From assembly GCA_035311445.1 (NCBI GenBank), contig DATGCX010000032.1, forward strand, positions 1-32,983: DNA of 32,983 nt, given 5' to 3'. The position numbers and the translations under genes are program-made. Every line of letters begins with the position of its first letter. The stretch's first letter is position 1. The notes under the pieces were generated by a model, which searched no databases, was not told where the DNA came from, and saw nothing but the letters and a program-made list of their open reading frames with translations. Source of the stretch: JAJPKK01 sp035311445 (GTDB lineage Bacteria; Pseudomonadota; Alphaproteobacteria; Rhizobiales; Xanthobacteraceae). Shown here in pieces: positions 6,454 to 14,285 of the stretch.

Positions 6454-7512
6454 TTACGATAGCTTTTCCGCCATCCAGTCCGCGCTTTGCGCACGCCAGC
6501 AGTAGCCGCGATTGTTGGCGACGTGGCCGCCATCGGGGATCACCACGAGTTCCACCGGACCGTTGACTTCTCGGGCAAGGCGCTCGGCATCCTGCCACGG
6601 TATGACGCGATCCTGCTTTCCGGCCACCACGAACAGCGGACAGGTGATGCGGCTTGCCACGCCCTCGAGCGAAAGCGTTGCGGCATTGCGCCTGGCATCT
6701 TCCTCCGTGGCGCAATGGCTGCGCACCCGAAACGCCTCCCGCGTAAGTTCGGGCAATCCGTCCCACGCGCCCAGCAAGTTGAACGGCCCCGACAGCGCGA
6801 TACAGGCCCTCACGCGCTTTTCGAATGCTGCGGCGCGCGGCGCGTAGTAGCCGCCCAGGCTCACGCCCCATAATCCGATCCTCGAGGTGTCCACGTCCTG
6901 GCGCGTTTCCACATAATCGATGATGGCCTTCACGACTATCTCATAGTCGCCGCGGATGGGAAATTCGTATTCTGCTTCGCCTTGGCCCGGTCCATCGAAC
7001 ACCAGGATCGCGACACCGCGCGCAAGGTAAGGCTGCTCGTAGGCGTCCGTCTCTTCTTTGCAGGAATCGAGCCCGCAGATCATGATCATCACGGGCGGGT
7101 GTGCGACCCCGATCGGCTTGCGCAAAATTCCGTGCAGGAACGTGCCGGCAAATGGAATGGCGACCCGTTCGCCCGGCGGCGTCAAATAGGGCAGCGCCAG
7201 CGTCCGGCACATCACGGCCTTCGCATGAGCTTCCTTCATCTGCGCGATATCGCGCACGAACAGAAACTTGGCGAAGTGATAGCAGATGCCGGCGCGTTGC
7301 AGATGTTCGCCAGCGCTGAGATATTTTCCCCGCGCTAGCGCCGAACGACCCATAGCCTCGTGGATCGCCGCCCGCGCCGACCACGCCCGACACCAGTCGC
7401 CCCACGACGCGATCGACGCCGTGACGTCCTGAAAATCCGCCAGCGCCACGCCATTGGCGACGAAGCGCTGCGCCCAATGGGCGATTGCCGAAGCAACGAG
7501 AGCGTCAGTCAT
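6454..7512 (-). CDS. Alpha/beta hydrolase, dihydropseudooxynicotine-hydrolase-like
   Basis: This 352-residue protein has a helical N-terminal domain (about 1-115) followed by an alpha/beta hydrolase fold. The nucleophile elbow is GVSLGG (Ser218), the acid is Asp301 in AGKQDRVIP, and the base is His330 in PDGGHVANN. Domain order, length and triad positions closely follow 2,6-dihydropseudooxynicotine hydrolase (from memory Ser217/Asp300/His329), a C-C bond hydrolase. That enzyme has a functional Glu in the segment matching GLDSCKEE; here an Asp stands at that place. FrsA-like esterases are the alternative. The true substrate may be a C-C or ester bond in a ring-cleavage product. The gene stands alone, separated from the TPR pseudogene by a REP-like palindrome. 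Confidence 0.8.
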   Translation of the reverse strand: MTDALVASAIAHWAQRFVANGVALADFQDVTASIASWGDWCRAWSARAAIHEAMGRSALARGKYLSAGEHLQRAGICYHFAKFLFVRDIAQMKEAHAKAVMCRTLALPYLTPPGERVAIPFAGTFLHGILRKPIGVAHPPVMIMICGLDSCKEETDAYEQPYLARGVAILVFDGPGQGEAEYEFPIRGDYEIVVKAIIDYVETRQDVDTSRIGLWGVSLGGYYAPRAAAFEKRVRACIALSGPFNLLGAWDGLPELTREAFRVRSHCATEEDARRNAATLSLEGVASRITCPLFVVAGKQDRVIPWQDAERLAREVNGPVELVVIPDGGHVANNRGYCWRAQSADWMAEKLS

Positions 7513-7549
7513 GGGGCTCGCTTCTCAGAGCATGTTTCGATCAGGTTGA

Positions 7550-7582
7550 ACGTCATACGCGGGCTCGATCCGCGTATCCATC
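7550..7582. repeat. REP-like palindrome ('RGLDPRIH' type)
   Basis: The sequence ATACGCGG-GCTCGAT-CCGCGTAT at 7555-7577 has perfect 8-base arms. Read on the plus strand, it and its flank spell VIRGLDPRIHP, the spurious peptide by which this dispersed alphaproteobacterial repeat is known. It lies just upstream of the alpha/beta hydrolase start. Confidence 0.8.
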
Positions 7583-7619
7583 CCGCTTTTCAAGGAATGA
7601 GCCCAACAATGGCCAGCCG

Positions 7620-8032
7620 AATGACGGTCTGAGCCTTGGCAAAGAAAACTTCCGTCAGGGTAATTACGGTCCGGCGGAACGGCACTTCCGCAAGGCCGTG
7701 GAATCGGACGCGACCGACCCCGAACCCTGGCTCGGCTTGGCGGCCGCTTATGATCGACTGCGACGTTTTGACCTCGCAGACCGGGCCTATAAGGAAGCGA
7801 TCGGGATCCCTGGGCAGCGGACGGAAATTCTTGACAATCAGGGCTAGTCCCTCATTTTGCGAGGGAACTTCATTTGTTCCCGGGAGGTCCTGTTAGCGGC
7901 CCGGGCGAAGGAGCCCGGCAACCCTATCTTGAGAACAACATCGCGCGCTCGACGAAAGCTCTCGAAGCCGCAGATCCGTTCGACAGGTCCTCGCTAATCC
8001 GCTTGTCAGGCGCCAAAAGGGATGGCCAATAG
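7620..8032 (+). pseudogene. TPR-repeat protein, broken by a stop and a frameshift
   Basis: The frame through 7620-7844 encodes LGKENFRQGNYGPAERHFRK, then WLGLAAAYDRLRRFDLADRA, ending ILDNQG. This is the TPR array of a small alphaproteobacterial protein whose relatives continue 'NNQGYSYMLRG...'. Here TAG (7845-7847) replaces the Tyr codon. Beyond it the same frame continues with SLILRGNF and AARAKEPGN. A one-base loss near 7920 then shifts the frame, and the match resumes as PYLENNIARSTKALEAADP to a stop at 8030-8032. Two independent lesions make this a pseudogene. No convincing start is visible; the 5' end runs into the REP-like repeat. Confidence 0.78.
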
Positions 8033-8072
8033 AGACTGCCGCAGGTCGGATTCCACACCAATTTTCGAGCCG

Positions 8073-8558
8073 ATGGCGTCGGATATGCTTGAAGAAATCA
8101 GACGGTTGTTTGCCGAATTGCACGGCGGCAGCAAACACTCCGGCCATTTCGATGGCGACGATTACCGGGTCGCAGCGGCGGCATTGCTGGTGCACGTGGC
8201 AACGCTCGACCACGACATGACCGGCTCAGCGCGGCAGAAGCTGCGCGACCTGCTCATGGCGCAGTTCTCCTTGACTGACGCCCTGACTGATGAACTTATC
8301 GAGGCCGCAATGGCTGCCGATCGGGAGGCGGTCGATTTCTATCACTTTACCAGCCTGCTCATGCGCACCCTCGACGAACAAGGTCGCCTACGTGTTGTGG
8401 AAATGCTCTGGAAGATGGCGTTCGCTGATGGTGCCATCAGCGAGTTCGAAGATAACGTAATGTGGCGCGTCGCAGATTTGCTGGCGGTGTCACCGCGTGA
8501 CCGGATCGCGTTGCGCCAAAGGGTCGTAGACGTTGGGCCGAACAAGGAGGGAACATGA
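8073..8558 (+). CDS. TerB-like (tellurite resistance family) protein
   Basis: This roughly 161-residue all-helical acidic protein of the TerB family contains LEEIRRLFAELHGGSKHSGH, then DDYRVAAAALLVHVATLDHD and the matching repeat VEMLWKMAFADGAISEFEDN. The acidic metal-binding positions of TerB (Asp/Glu in 'D.D...E' loops) are visible in both halves. The start could be ATG 8073 (MASDMLEEI) or ATG 8085 (MLEEI); relatives usually begin at the second. Neither has a strong Shine-Dalgarno sequence. The stop overlaps the start of the next SDR gene by four bases (ATGA), so the two are co-translated. Such stand-alone TerB proteins are common in rhizobia and need not act on tellurite; a calcium- or stress-related role is possible. 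Confidence 0.82.
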   Translation: MASDMLEEIRRLFAELHGGSKHSGHFDGDDYRVAAAALLVHVATLDHDMTGSARQKLRDLLMAQFSLTDALTDELIEAAMAADREAVDFYHFTSLLMRTLDEQGRLRVVEMLWKMAFADGAISEFEDNVMWRVADLLAVSPRDRIALRQRVVDVGPNKEGT

Positions 8559-9370
8559 GCGAGGCCGCGGCAATTCGGCGGCCGATAGCGTTGATTACAG
8601 GGGCATCGGCTGGCATCGGTGCCGAGTTTGCGCGCGTGTTCGCCCGACACGGCCATGATCTGGTTTTGGTGGCCCGGCGGGAGCGAAAGCTCCATGAACT
8701 TGCCGATCAAATAGCCGCCTCGGGCCAGCCGCGCCCGCACGTGCTGGCGATCGACCTTGCCCGCAGCGGAGCGCCCCAGCAAATCGCCAGCGAGCTCGTC
8801 GCCCTGAACGTCGAACCCCAATATGTGGTCAACAACGCCGGTTTCGGTTTGCTGGGTCCCGCAGGGGAGCTCGCGTATGCCGAGCAAATCGCGATGATCG
8901 ACCTCAACGTTCGCGTTCTTGTCGAACTGTCGCTTGCCTTCATTGACAGTCTCAGTCGGCATCGCGGCGGCATTCTCAACGTGGCATCGGTGGCGAGCTT
9001 TCTGCCCGGCCCCGGAATGGCGGTCTATTACGCATCCAAGGCCTTCGTGCTCTCCTTCACCGAGTCATTGCACCAGGAATTATCGGACCGAGGCATCCGC
9101 GTGACGACGCTGTGCCCGGGCGTGGTGCCGACCGAATTCCAGGCGCGCGCCGGCATGAAGAATATTCCAGGCTCGGAGCTGCTGAGAATGTCGCCTGCGG
9201 AGGTCGCCGCAGCCGGATATGCCGGCCTGATGCAGGGCCAAAGAGTCCTGATTCCAGGTGTTGCCAACAAATTCATAACGTTCCTGCCGCGCATCCTGCC
9301 GCGGGGCTTTTTTCTTCGCATGGTGGCGCGCTCGCAACTGAAACGACGCAAGTCTTCGCTGTCCTCATAG
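8555..9370 (+). CDS. Short-chain dehydrogenase/reductase (SDR)
   Basis: This 271-residue NAD(P)H-dependent oxidoreductase of the classical SDR type has the cofactor loop TGASAGIG (15-22) and NNAG (93-96). The catalytic residues are Ser145 and Tyr158-x-x-x-Lys162 (YYASK). Arg41-Arg42 after the second strand (VARRERK) suggests NADP(H) preference. The C-terminal part (PGVVPTEFQARAG, then a hydrophobic, basic end FITFLPRILPRGFFLRMVAR) is typical of the DltE-like/3-ketoacyl-reductase branch, some of which are membrane-associated. It is coupled to the upstream terB-like gene by a four-base overlap. The substrate cannot be assigned. Confidence 0.88.
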   Translation: MSEAAAIRRPIALITGASAGIGAEFARVFARHGHDLVLVARRERKLHELADQIAASGQPRPHVLAIDLARSGAPQQIASELVALNVEPQYVVNNAGFGLLGPAGELAYAEQIAMIDLNVRVLVELSLAFIDSLSRHRGGILNVASVASFLPGPGMAVYYASKAFVLSFTESLHQELSDRGIRVTTLCPGVVPTEFQARAGMKNIPGSELLRMSPAEVAAAGYAGLMQGQRVLIPGVANKFITFLPRILPRGFFLRMVARSQLKRRKSSLSS

Positions 9371-9465
9371 GTGCTGCGCGCACAAACTGCTTACCAATGG
9401 CTTGATGTCAGTTTGAGCTTGTGCGAGGGACCTCAACCCGTGCTCCGGAACCTCCGATCTGCCCA

Positions 9466-10188
9466 ATGACACCGCCCGTTCTGATCGTGCTGCATCAGGA
9501 GCAATCGGCCCCCGGCCGCGTGGGCCACTACTTTAAGGCGCACGGCATCCCGTTGGACATTCGTCGGCCGCTGCTCGGCGATCCCCTTCCAGACACACTG
9601 GCGGCGCATTCAGGCGCGGTCATCTTTGGTGGTCCGATGAGCGTCAACGATGCGGACGAGCATGTCCGCACCGAGATCGAATGGATCAAGGTACCGCTTG
9701 CCGAGAGCAAACCTTTTCTCGGGATTTGTCTTGGCGCCCAGATGCTGGCGTGTCACCTCGGCGCCAAGGTTGGGTTTCACCCGGAGGGCAAGGCCGAGGT
9801 CGGCTATTATCCGATATGGATCACACCGGCCGGGCGATCCGTGGTGGAGACTTGGCCAGCAGCCGTCTATCAATGGCACCGGGAGGGTTTCGAGCTCCCG
9901 GCGGGTGCCGAACTGCTCGCCGAAGGCGAAATCTTCAAGGCACAGGCATTTCGCTACGGTCGCTCGGCCTACGGCATCCAGTTTCATGCCGAAGTCACCC
10001 ACGCAATGATGTGCCGTTGGACGACGCGGGGCGAGGAACGGCTCGCCTTGCCGGGCGCGAAGCCCCGCAATCAGCATTTTGTCGATCGTCCGGTCTACGA
10101 CCTTGCTATCCGCACCTGGCTCTACGACTTCCTGGATCACTGGCGCGCACTGGACCGAGAGGGGGGCGCGGCTGCGGTGGCGGGTTAG
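9466..10188 (+). CDS. Class I glutamine amidotransferase (GMP-synthase-like domain protein)
   Basis: This 240-residue stand-alone class I glutamine amidotransferase domain releases ammonia from glutamine for a partner, or acts as a gamma-glutamyl hydrolase. The nucleophile is Cys88 in GICLGAQ; the His174 and Glu176 pair (IQFHAEVT) completes the triad. The motif VIFGGPMSVND (52-62) matches the family. The start at ATG 9466 is preferred to the longer frame because family members begin at 'VLIVLHQE..PGRVG'. The stop TAG (10186-10188) overlaps the stop of the convergent thioesterase gene. No synthetase partner lies near. Confidence 0.88.
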   Translation: MTPPVLIVLHQEQSAPGRVGHYFKAHGIPLDIRRPLLGDPLPDTLAAHSGAVIFGGPMSVNDADEHVRTEIEWIKVPLAESKPFLGICLGAQMLACHLGAKVGFHPEGKAEVGYYPIWITPAGRSVVETWPAAVYQWHREGFELPAGAELLAEGEIFKAQAFRYGRSAYGIQFHAEVTHAMMCRWTTRGEERLALPGAKPRNQHFVDRPVYDLAIRTWLYDFLDHWRALDREGGAAAVAG

Positions 10189-10631
10189 CCCCTGAGTTTC
10201 GCGATCACGTCCTGCGGTATCGGCTTGCCCTTGAGCTTGTCCGGATCGGCGGGGTCGCGTCCGGCCCACACCCGAACCTCGTGGCCTTCGACCGCGAGTG
10301 TTTCGCCCTTCAGCAGCTGATGCCGCATGCGAAAGCTCGACCGTTTCATTTCCACAATGGTCGATTCAATCGTCACCACATCGCCGAACACCGAAGGCAC
10401 GATGAAACGCGCCGTGACGTCGACGACCGGAATGCCGACGATGTCGTATTTCTTGCGCATCTCGTATTTGTTGAGGCCAAGGGCGCGCAGGAAGAGGGCA
10501 TTAGTGCTGGAATCGAAGTAGCTGAAATAGTTGGGGAAATACACGATCCCGGCGGGATCGCAGTGGCCCCATTCTACGGTTACCGGATGACGGCTGGCGA
10601 GCATGCGGGGCCAATTCCTTTGATCTTGCAT
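10185..10631 (-). CDS. Acyl-CoA thioesterase, 4-hydroxybenzoyl-CoA thioesterase type
   Basis: This 148-residue hot-dog-fold protein hydrolyses an acyl- or aroyl-CoA thioester. The active-site block is VEWGHCDPAGIVYFPNYFSY (19-38), with the catalytic Asp25 before P-A-G and the following helix, as in the Pseudomonas-type 4-hydroxybenzoyl-CoA thioesterase. Length is normal (about 140). The C-terminal half has the expected long beta-hairpin (VVTIESTIVEMKRSSFRMRH). It is convergent with the amidotransferase gene; the two stop codons overlap (10185-10188). Given the aromatic degradation genes further right, an aroyl-CoA substrate is possible, but the subfamily also includes general acyl-CoA thioesterases. 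Confidence 0.87.
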   Translation of the reverse strand: MQDQRNWPRMLASRHPVTVEWGHCDPAGIVYFPNYFSYFDSSTNALFLRALGLNKYEMRKKYDIVGIPVVDVTARFIVPSVFGDVVTIESTIVEMKRSSFRMRHQLLKGETLAVEGHEVRVWAGRDPADPDKLKGKPIPQDVIAKLRG

Positions 10632-10772
10632 TTGCCCGCAGGGCGGGTCGCCTTAGCCCGCCTCTTCATCGGAGGCAGATTCACCTGGGTGTACAGAGTA
10701 CGTGGCAACTAATCCGCCCTATGGCCGCAAATGATCTTGTTCGAAAATTCTGCAACTTTTCGCAACCGGGCG

Positions 10773-11534
10773 CTACCGTGGTGCCATACGGATTGCACCA
10801 TCGAGCCTGATGACCTCGCCATTGAGATAACGGTTCTCGATGATGTGCTGGACGAGATCGGCATATTGATCCGGCTGGCCCAACCTTTTCGGAAACGGGA
10901 TTGCGGCTGCGAGGGACTCCTGAACCTGCTCTGGCAGGCCGGCCAACATCGGCGTGGTGAATATCCCGGGCGCGATGGTCATCACCCGGATCCCGAATTG
11001 AGCGAACTCGCGCGCCGCCGGCAGCGTCAGCGACACGACACCTCCCTTGGAGGCCGCATAAGCAGCCTGGCCGATCTGACCGTCATAGGCGGCCACCGAG
11101 GCGGTCGAGACGATGACTCCACGTTCGCCGTCCTCAAGCGGCGTGAGCGGCTGCATGTCGGCCGCGGCAAGCCGGATGGCGTTATAGGTGCCGATCAGGT
11201 TGACGTTGATGACCTTCCCAAAGTCCTCGAGCGGCTGTGGGCCATCGCGACCGACAATGCGCCGCGCCGGACCGATCCCCGCGCAGGCGACGAGTATGCG
11301 CGCTGCCCCGTGCCTGGAGCGCGCCTCGGCAACGGCCGCAACCATTCCGTCCGCACTGGTGACGTCGCATGCGATGCCGATGCCGCCGATCTTGGCGGCG
11401 GCAGCCCGCGCAGCCTCCCCGTTCACATCGAGGATCGCCACCTTGGCGCCGAGGGCCGCGAGGCGCTCGGCGGTGGTACGGCCAAGGCCGGAGCCGCCGC
11501 CCGTCACAAGCGCCGCATGTCCTTTAGGATGCAT
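10773..11534 (-). CDS. SDR, 3-hydroxyacyl-CoA dehydrogenase type 2 (HSD17B10-like)
   Basis: This 253-residue SDR has the cofactor motif TGGGSGLG (11-18), Asp36 after strand 2 (AILDVNG, typical of NAD preference), CAG (84-86), Ser143/Ser146 and the Tyr159-x-x-x-Lys163 catalytic pair (YAASK). The stretch PAAREFAQFGIRVMTIAPGI, followed by FTTPMLAGLPEQVQESLAA and FPKRLGQPDQYADLV, is typical of 3-hydroxyacyl-CoA dehydrogenase type 2, which oxidises 3-hydroxyacyl-CoA in fatty-acid or branched-chain degradation. The gene is alone on the minus strand but fits the other CoA-ester enzymes nearby. The start at 11534 matches the usual N-terminus (M..KGHAALVTGGGSGLG). Confidence 0.88.
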   Translation of the reverse strand: MHPKGHAALVTGGGSGLGRTTAERLAALGAKVAILDVNGEAARAAAAKIGGIGIACDVTSADGMVAAVAEARSRHGAARILVACAGIGPARRIVGRDGPQPLEDFGKVINVNLIGTYNAIRLAAADMQPLTPLEDGERGVIVSTASVAAYDGQIGQAAYAASKGGVVSLTLPAAREFAQFGIRVMTIAPGIFTTPMLAGLPEQVQESLAAAIPFPKRLGQPDQYADLVQHIIENRYLNGEVIRLDGAIRMAPR

Positions 11535-11736
11535 TGGAATCAGTCCGGGTTGGCAAGGGAAGTGGCGCAGATTCCTACGCGGTTATCGCCGCGAGGCGCA
11601 AGCCAGGAACCGCAGGAGAAAGCGACGGGCGGGTTATCTACAGTAGTGCTTCAATCTTGCCAGGCGGGCATATCCGGGTCATTTTGCCCGCCCTATACTC
11701 CGATCGATTGAAACGCAGGAACAGGGAGACTTGCGC

Positions 11737-12201
11737 ATGAGGATTGCAACTGCCGTAGCGGCGGGCGCCGCGCTGCTGGTGTCGGGGCTTGCCGCCCAAG
11801 CACTCGAATCCAGTGCAAAGGCCGCTTCGAAACTTTCGGCCGACGCTCTCTGGGCGAAAATCGGTGATTTCTGCGGAATAAGTAAGTGGCACCCGGCAGT
11901 CGAGAAGTGCGAACTTTCCGCGGACGGTAAAACGCGCACCTTGTCCTTGAAAGGGGGCGGAACCATCGTCGAATCGCTTGTGAGGATAGATACGGCCGGC
12001 CGCTCCTATACCTATGCGATCGTCAGCGGGCCTTTGCCGGTCGCCAATTACACCTCAACCATCAGCGTAGCCGCCGATGGTGCGGGTTCGACGGTGATGT
12101 GGGTCGGTAAGTACGACGCGAAAGGCGCCAGCGACGCCGATTCAAAGAAAGCCATCGACGGTGTCTACGACGCAGGCCTCAAGGCGCTGACGGCGAATTG
12201 A
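11737..12201 (+). CDS. Secreted SRPBCC-family (MxaD-like) protein
   Basis: This 154-residue protein begins with a signal peptide (MRIATAVAAGAALLVSGLAAQALE, cleavage near AQA). The mature part has the SRPBCC (START-like, helix-grip) pattern: SADALWAKIGDFCGISKWHP, then TLSLKGGGTIVESLVRID and VANYTSTISV. It resembles the MxaD/polyketide-cyclase-2 group that binds hydrophobic ligands. The start at ATG 11737 has GGGAGA eight bases upstream; TTG 11731 is too close to it. The ligand and role are unknown. It stands alone. Confidence 0.82.
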   Translation: MRIATAVAAGAALLVSGLAAQALESSAKAASKLSADALWAKIGDFCGISKWHPAVEKCELSADGKTRTLSLKGGGTIVESLVRIDTAGRSYTYAIVSGPLPVANYTSTISVAADGAGSTVMWVGKYDAKGASDADSKKAIDGVYDAGLKALTAN

Positions 12202-12424
12202 GACGTCGCGGCAGGACACCTGGCTCAGGAAACCTAGCTTCGAAAAGGCCTGCCTTACGGGCCTCGGATAAGCCATCCGAATGCCTGATCTGCAGCCGCC
12301 GTGGCTCAGACCGGGTAGCGGAGTTGATGAGGCCGCTCATGGCTTGCGTCAGGAAACACGCACGCTTGAGGTTACAGTATCATGCGGTTCTCCGATCCAC
12401 CAATGCCCGATCATCCGCACGTGT

Positions 12425-13033
12425 TCAGCCAAGTGGCGTATCGCGGTAAACGTCCTTGACCGCACAGCTCAAGCCGAATTCCGGCAAGGTGAGTTTGTCG
12501 GCACCATGCAGCACCTGTGAGTGCCAACCATTGCCGGTTCGGCTATCCACAGTGATTTCCAGGCGATCCTGGCGGATCAGCAGAATGCACGTGCAGGATG
12601 GATGCGCGCGGTAGATGTCCCGCTTGCTTTCGATGATGCCTTTGTCGCTCTCCGATAGGACCTCGGCGACCAGATAGAAGCGATCAGCGTAGCGTGGGTC
12701 CGGATTCTCGTCGTCCCGGATGACGGCAACATCGGGTTCTGGATCATAAGGCACTGTAGAGACAATATTCACGCCGATGTCATGATAAGCGGCGAGCAGC
12801 GGATTATGGCGCTTGAGCGCGGCATTCAACAGCGACTCGAGGTTGCTCGCGATCCGTTGATGGCGACGGTTTGGCGGCGTCATCATCATCGGCACGCCCT
12901 CGATCAATTCCCAATGTTCCTCGTCCGGCCGTGACGCGAGCCACGTCCGGAACGATGCAATCGAAAGTATTGGGACATGCTGGAGCACGGCGCCGACCAT
13001 CAGGTTCACTCCGGATACCGCTGTCGCGATCAC
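12425..13033 (-). CDS. Uma2-family (DUF820) putative endonuclease-fold protein
   Basis: This protein of up to 202 residues has the Uma2/DUF820 pattern, a PD-(D/E)xK nuclease-like fold. The opening block is FRTWLASRPDEEHWELIEGV then PMMMTPPNRRHQRIASNLES. The catalytic-type segment is YDPEPDVAVIRDDEN (Glu and Asp of the core), followed by FYLVAEVLSESDKGIIESKR, with E-x-L-S and K placed like the E-x-K half of the motif, and the closing DIYRAHPSC. Nuclease activity has rarely been shown for this family. The start is uncertain: Met12 (VNLMVGAV) is also plausible. The protein stands alone with no partner gene. Confidence 0.82.
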   Translation of the reverse strand: MIATAVSGVNLMVGAVLQHVPILSIASFRTWLASRPDEEHWELIEGVPMMMTPPNRRHQRIASNLESLLNAALKRHNPLLAAYHDIGVNIVSTVPYDPEPDVAVIRDDENPDPRYADRFYLVAEVLSESDKGIIESKRDIYRAHPSCTCILLIRQDRLEITVDSRTGNGWHSQVLHGADKLTLPEFGLSCAVKDVYRDTPLG

Positions 13034-13158
13034 AAAAGCACAAGAGGCCTAGCCGGAGTCAACAACTTCCGCGTCATCTGGGTAGTCATTGAAGAGGGGG
13101 GTGCGGCAGGCTTCGCTGTCGCGCCCCATGAGACCCGTGCGCCGGGCGCGATTTCAAG

Positions 13159-14190
13159 CTAACGCGACGCCACCTTCTTCGGCACCCACCTGCGGAAATT
13201 CAGCGTGTTGGTGTAGCCGCCGTAGACATTTCCGGCGTCGTCCACCGCGACCGCTTCGAGGCCGTTAACCTCGACGGATTCCAGAATGAAGGCCGCGACC
13301 TTGCCGTCCTTGACGCTGCCGATCCGGATGCCCGACTTGTACGGCGGATTGGTTTCATCGGGGGAATTGTCGGCCACGTAGAGCGTGTCGTTCTTGTCGA
13401 TGAACAGGCCGCTGGGGCGGCCGAACTGCTTCCATTCGAGGAGATACTTTCCGTCCTGATCGAACACCTGGATGCGATTGTTGGAACGGTCGGCGACGAA
13501 GAGTCGGCCGGCGGAATCCAGCGCCAGGCGATGCGGCGTGTCGAACTCGCCCGGCCCGGTGCCCTTCTTGCCCCACTCCTTGATGTATTTGCCGTCCTTG
13601 GTGAACTTCACGATTCGGTTGTTCGTGTTGCCGCCATGCCCGTCCGCGACGAAGATGTCGCCGTTGGGTGCGATCAGAACATCGGAGGGCGCGTTGAAGG
13701 TATCGGCGGTGGTGCCTGCAACGCCAGGCTTGCCCAAGGTCATCAGGAGCTTGCCGTCCTGGCTGAACTTCATGACCGTGTGGCCCTTGCCGTTGTTCAG
13801 GGCGCGGCCGTCCGTTATCCAGATATTGTTGTCGGGGTCGACGTGCAGCCCGTGGGGATAGTTGACCATGCCGCCGCCGAAGCTCTTCACCATCTTGCCG
13901 GTCGAATCGAACTTCATGACGGGGTCAAGCTTCGACTTCGAGCAGTCATCCGCCGTCTCGCAGCGGTCGAACACCCAGACGCTCTTGCCGTCGCGATCGA
14001 TGTCGACGCTGACGGCCGCGCCCCATTTGCGTCCGTCGGGAAGCTTGGCCCAGCCGTAATCGAACTTATAGGGATTGGGCGCGTCATTGGGGCCGTAGCC
14101 GCTCTGCGTGTAGCTCTTCTCCGCCGACAGCGCGAACGCCGCAGCCATCGCAGCGCTGAACGCGATTGTCACCGCTCTCCCATACCACAT
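13159..14190 (-). CDS. Secreted NHL-repeat beta-propeller protein
   Basis: This 343-residue protein has a signal peptide (MWYGRAVTIAFSAAMAAAFA, cleavage near LSA) and then about six NHL repeats forming a beta-propeller. Typical repeat units are GRLFVADRSNNRIQVFDQDG, GDIFVADGHGGNTNNRIVKF and NNIWITDGRALNNGKGHTVM. The pattern is that of the peptidyl-alpha-hydroxyglycine alpha-amidating lyase-like proteins common in Bradyrhizobium, though the lyase's metal ligands cannot be verified by eye. Cys residues in DRCETADDCSKSK may form a disulfide in the periplasm. The substrate is unknown. It lies upstream of a crotonase gene transcribed the same way, 95 bases apart. Confidence 0.85.
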   Translation of the reverse strand: MWYGRAVTIAFSAAMAAAFALSAEKSYTQSGYGPNDAPNPYKFDYGWAKLPDGRKWGAAVSVDIDRDGKSVWVFDRCETADDCSKSKLDPVMKFDSTGKMVKSFGGGMVNYPHGLHVDPDNNIWITDGRALNNGKGHTVMKFSQDGKLLMTLGKPGVAGTTADTFNAPSDVLIAPNGDIFVADGHGGNTNNRIVKFTKDGKYIKEWGKKGTGPGEFDTPHRLALDSAGRLFVADRSNNRIQVFDQDGKYLLEWKQFGRPSGLFIDKNDTLYVADNSPDETNPPYKSGIRIGSVKDGKVAAFILESVEVNGLEAVAVDDAGNVYGGYTNTLNFRRWVPKKVASR

Positions 14191-14285
14191 GATGCTTTCC
14201 TCCGATGCTGTGTCGTTATGTCCTCGTGCTTGCGGACCTAGCTCGCCGCCATGCTCTATGAATTCAGCACGACAATCAACACCCG

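Noticed and set aside
10731..11711. 326-residue plus-strand frame opposite the second SDR gene
   Set aside because: The minus strand has complete SDR motifs. This frame has none and continues into non-coding sequence.
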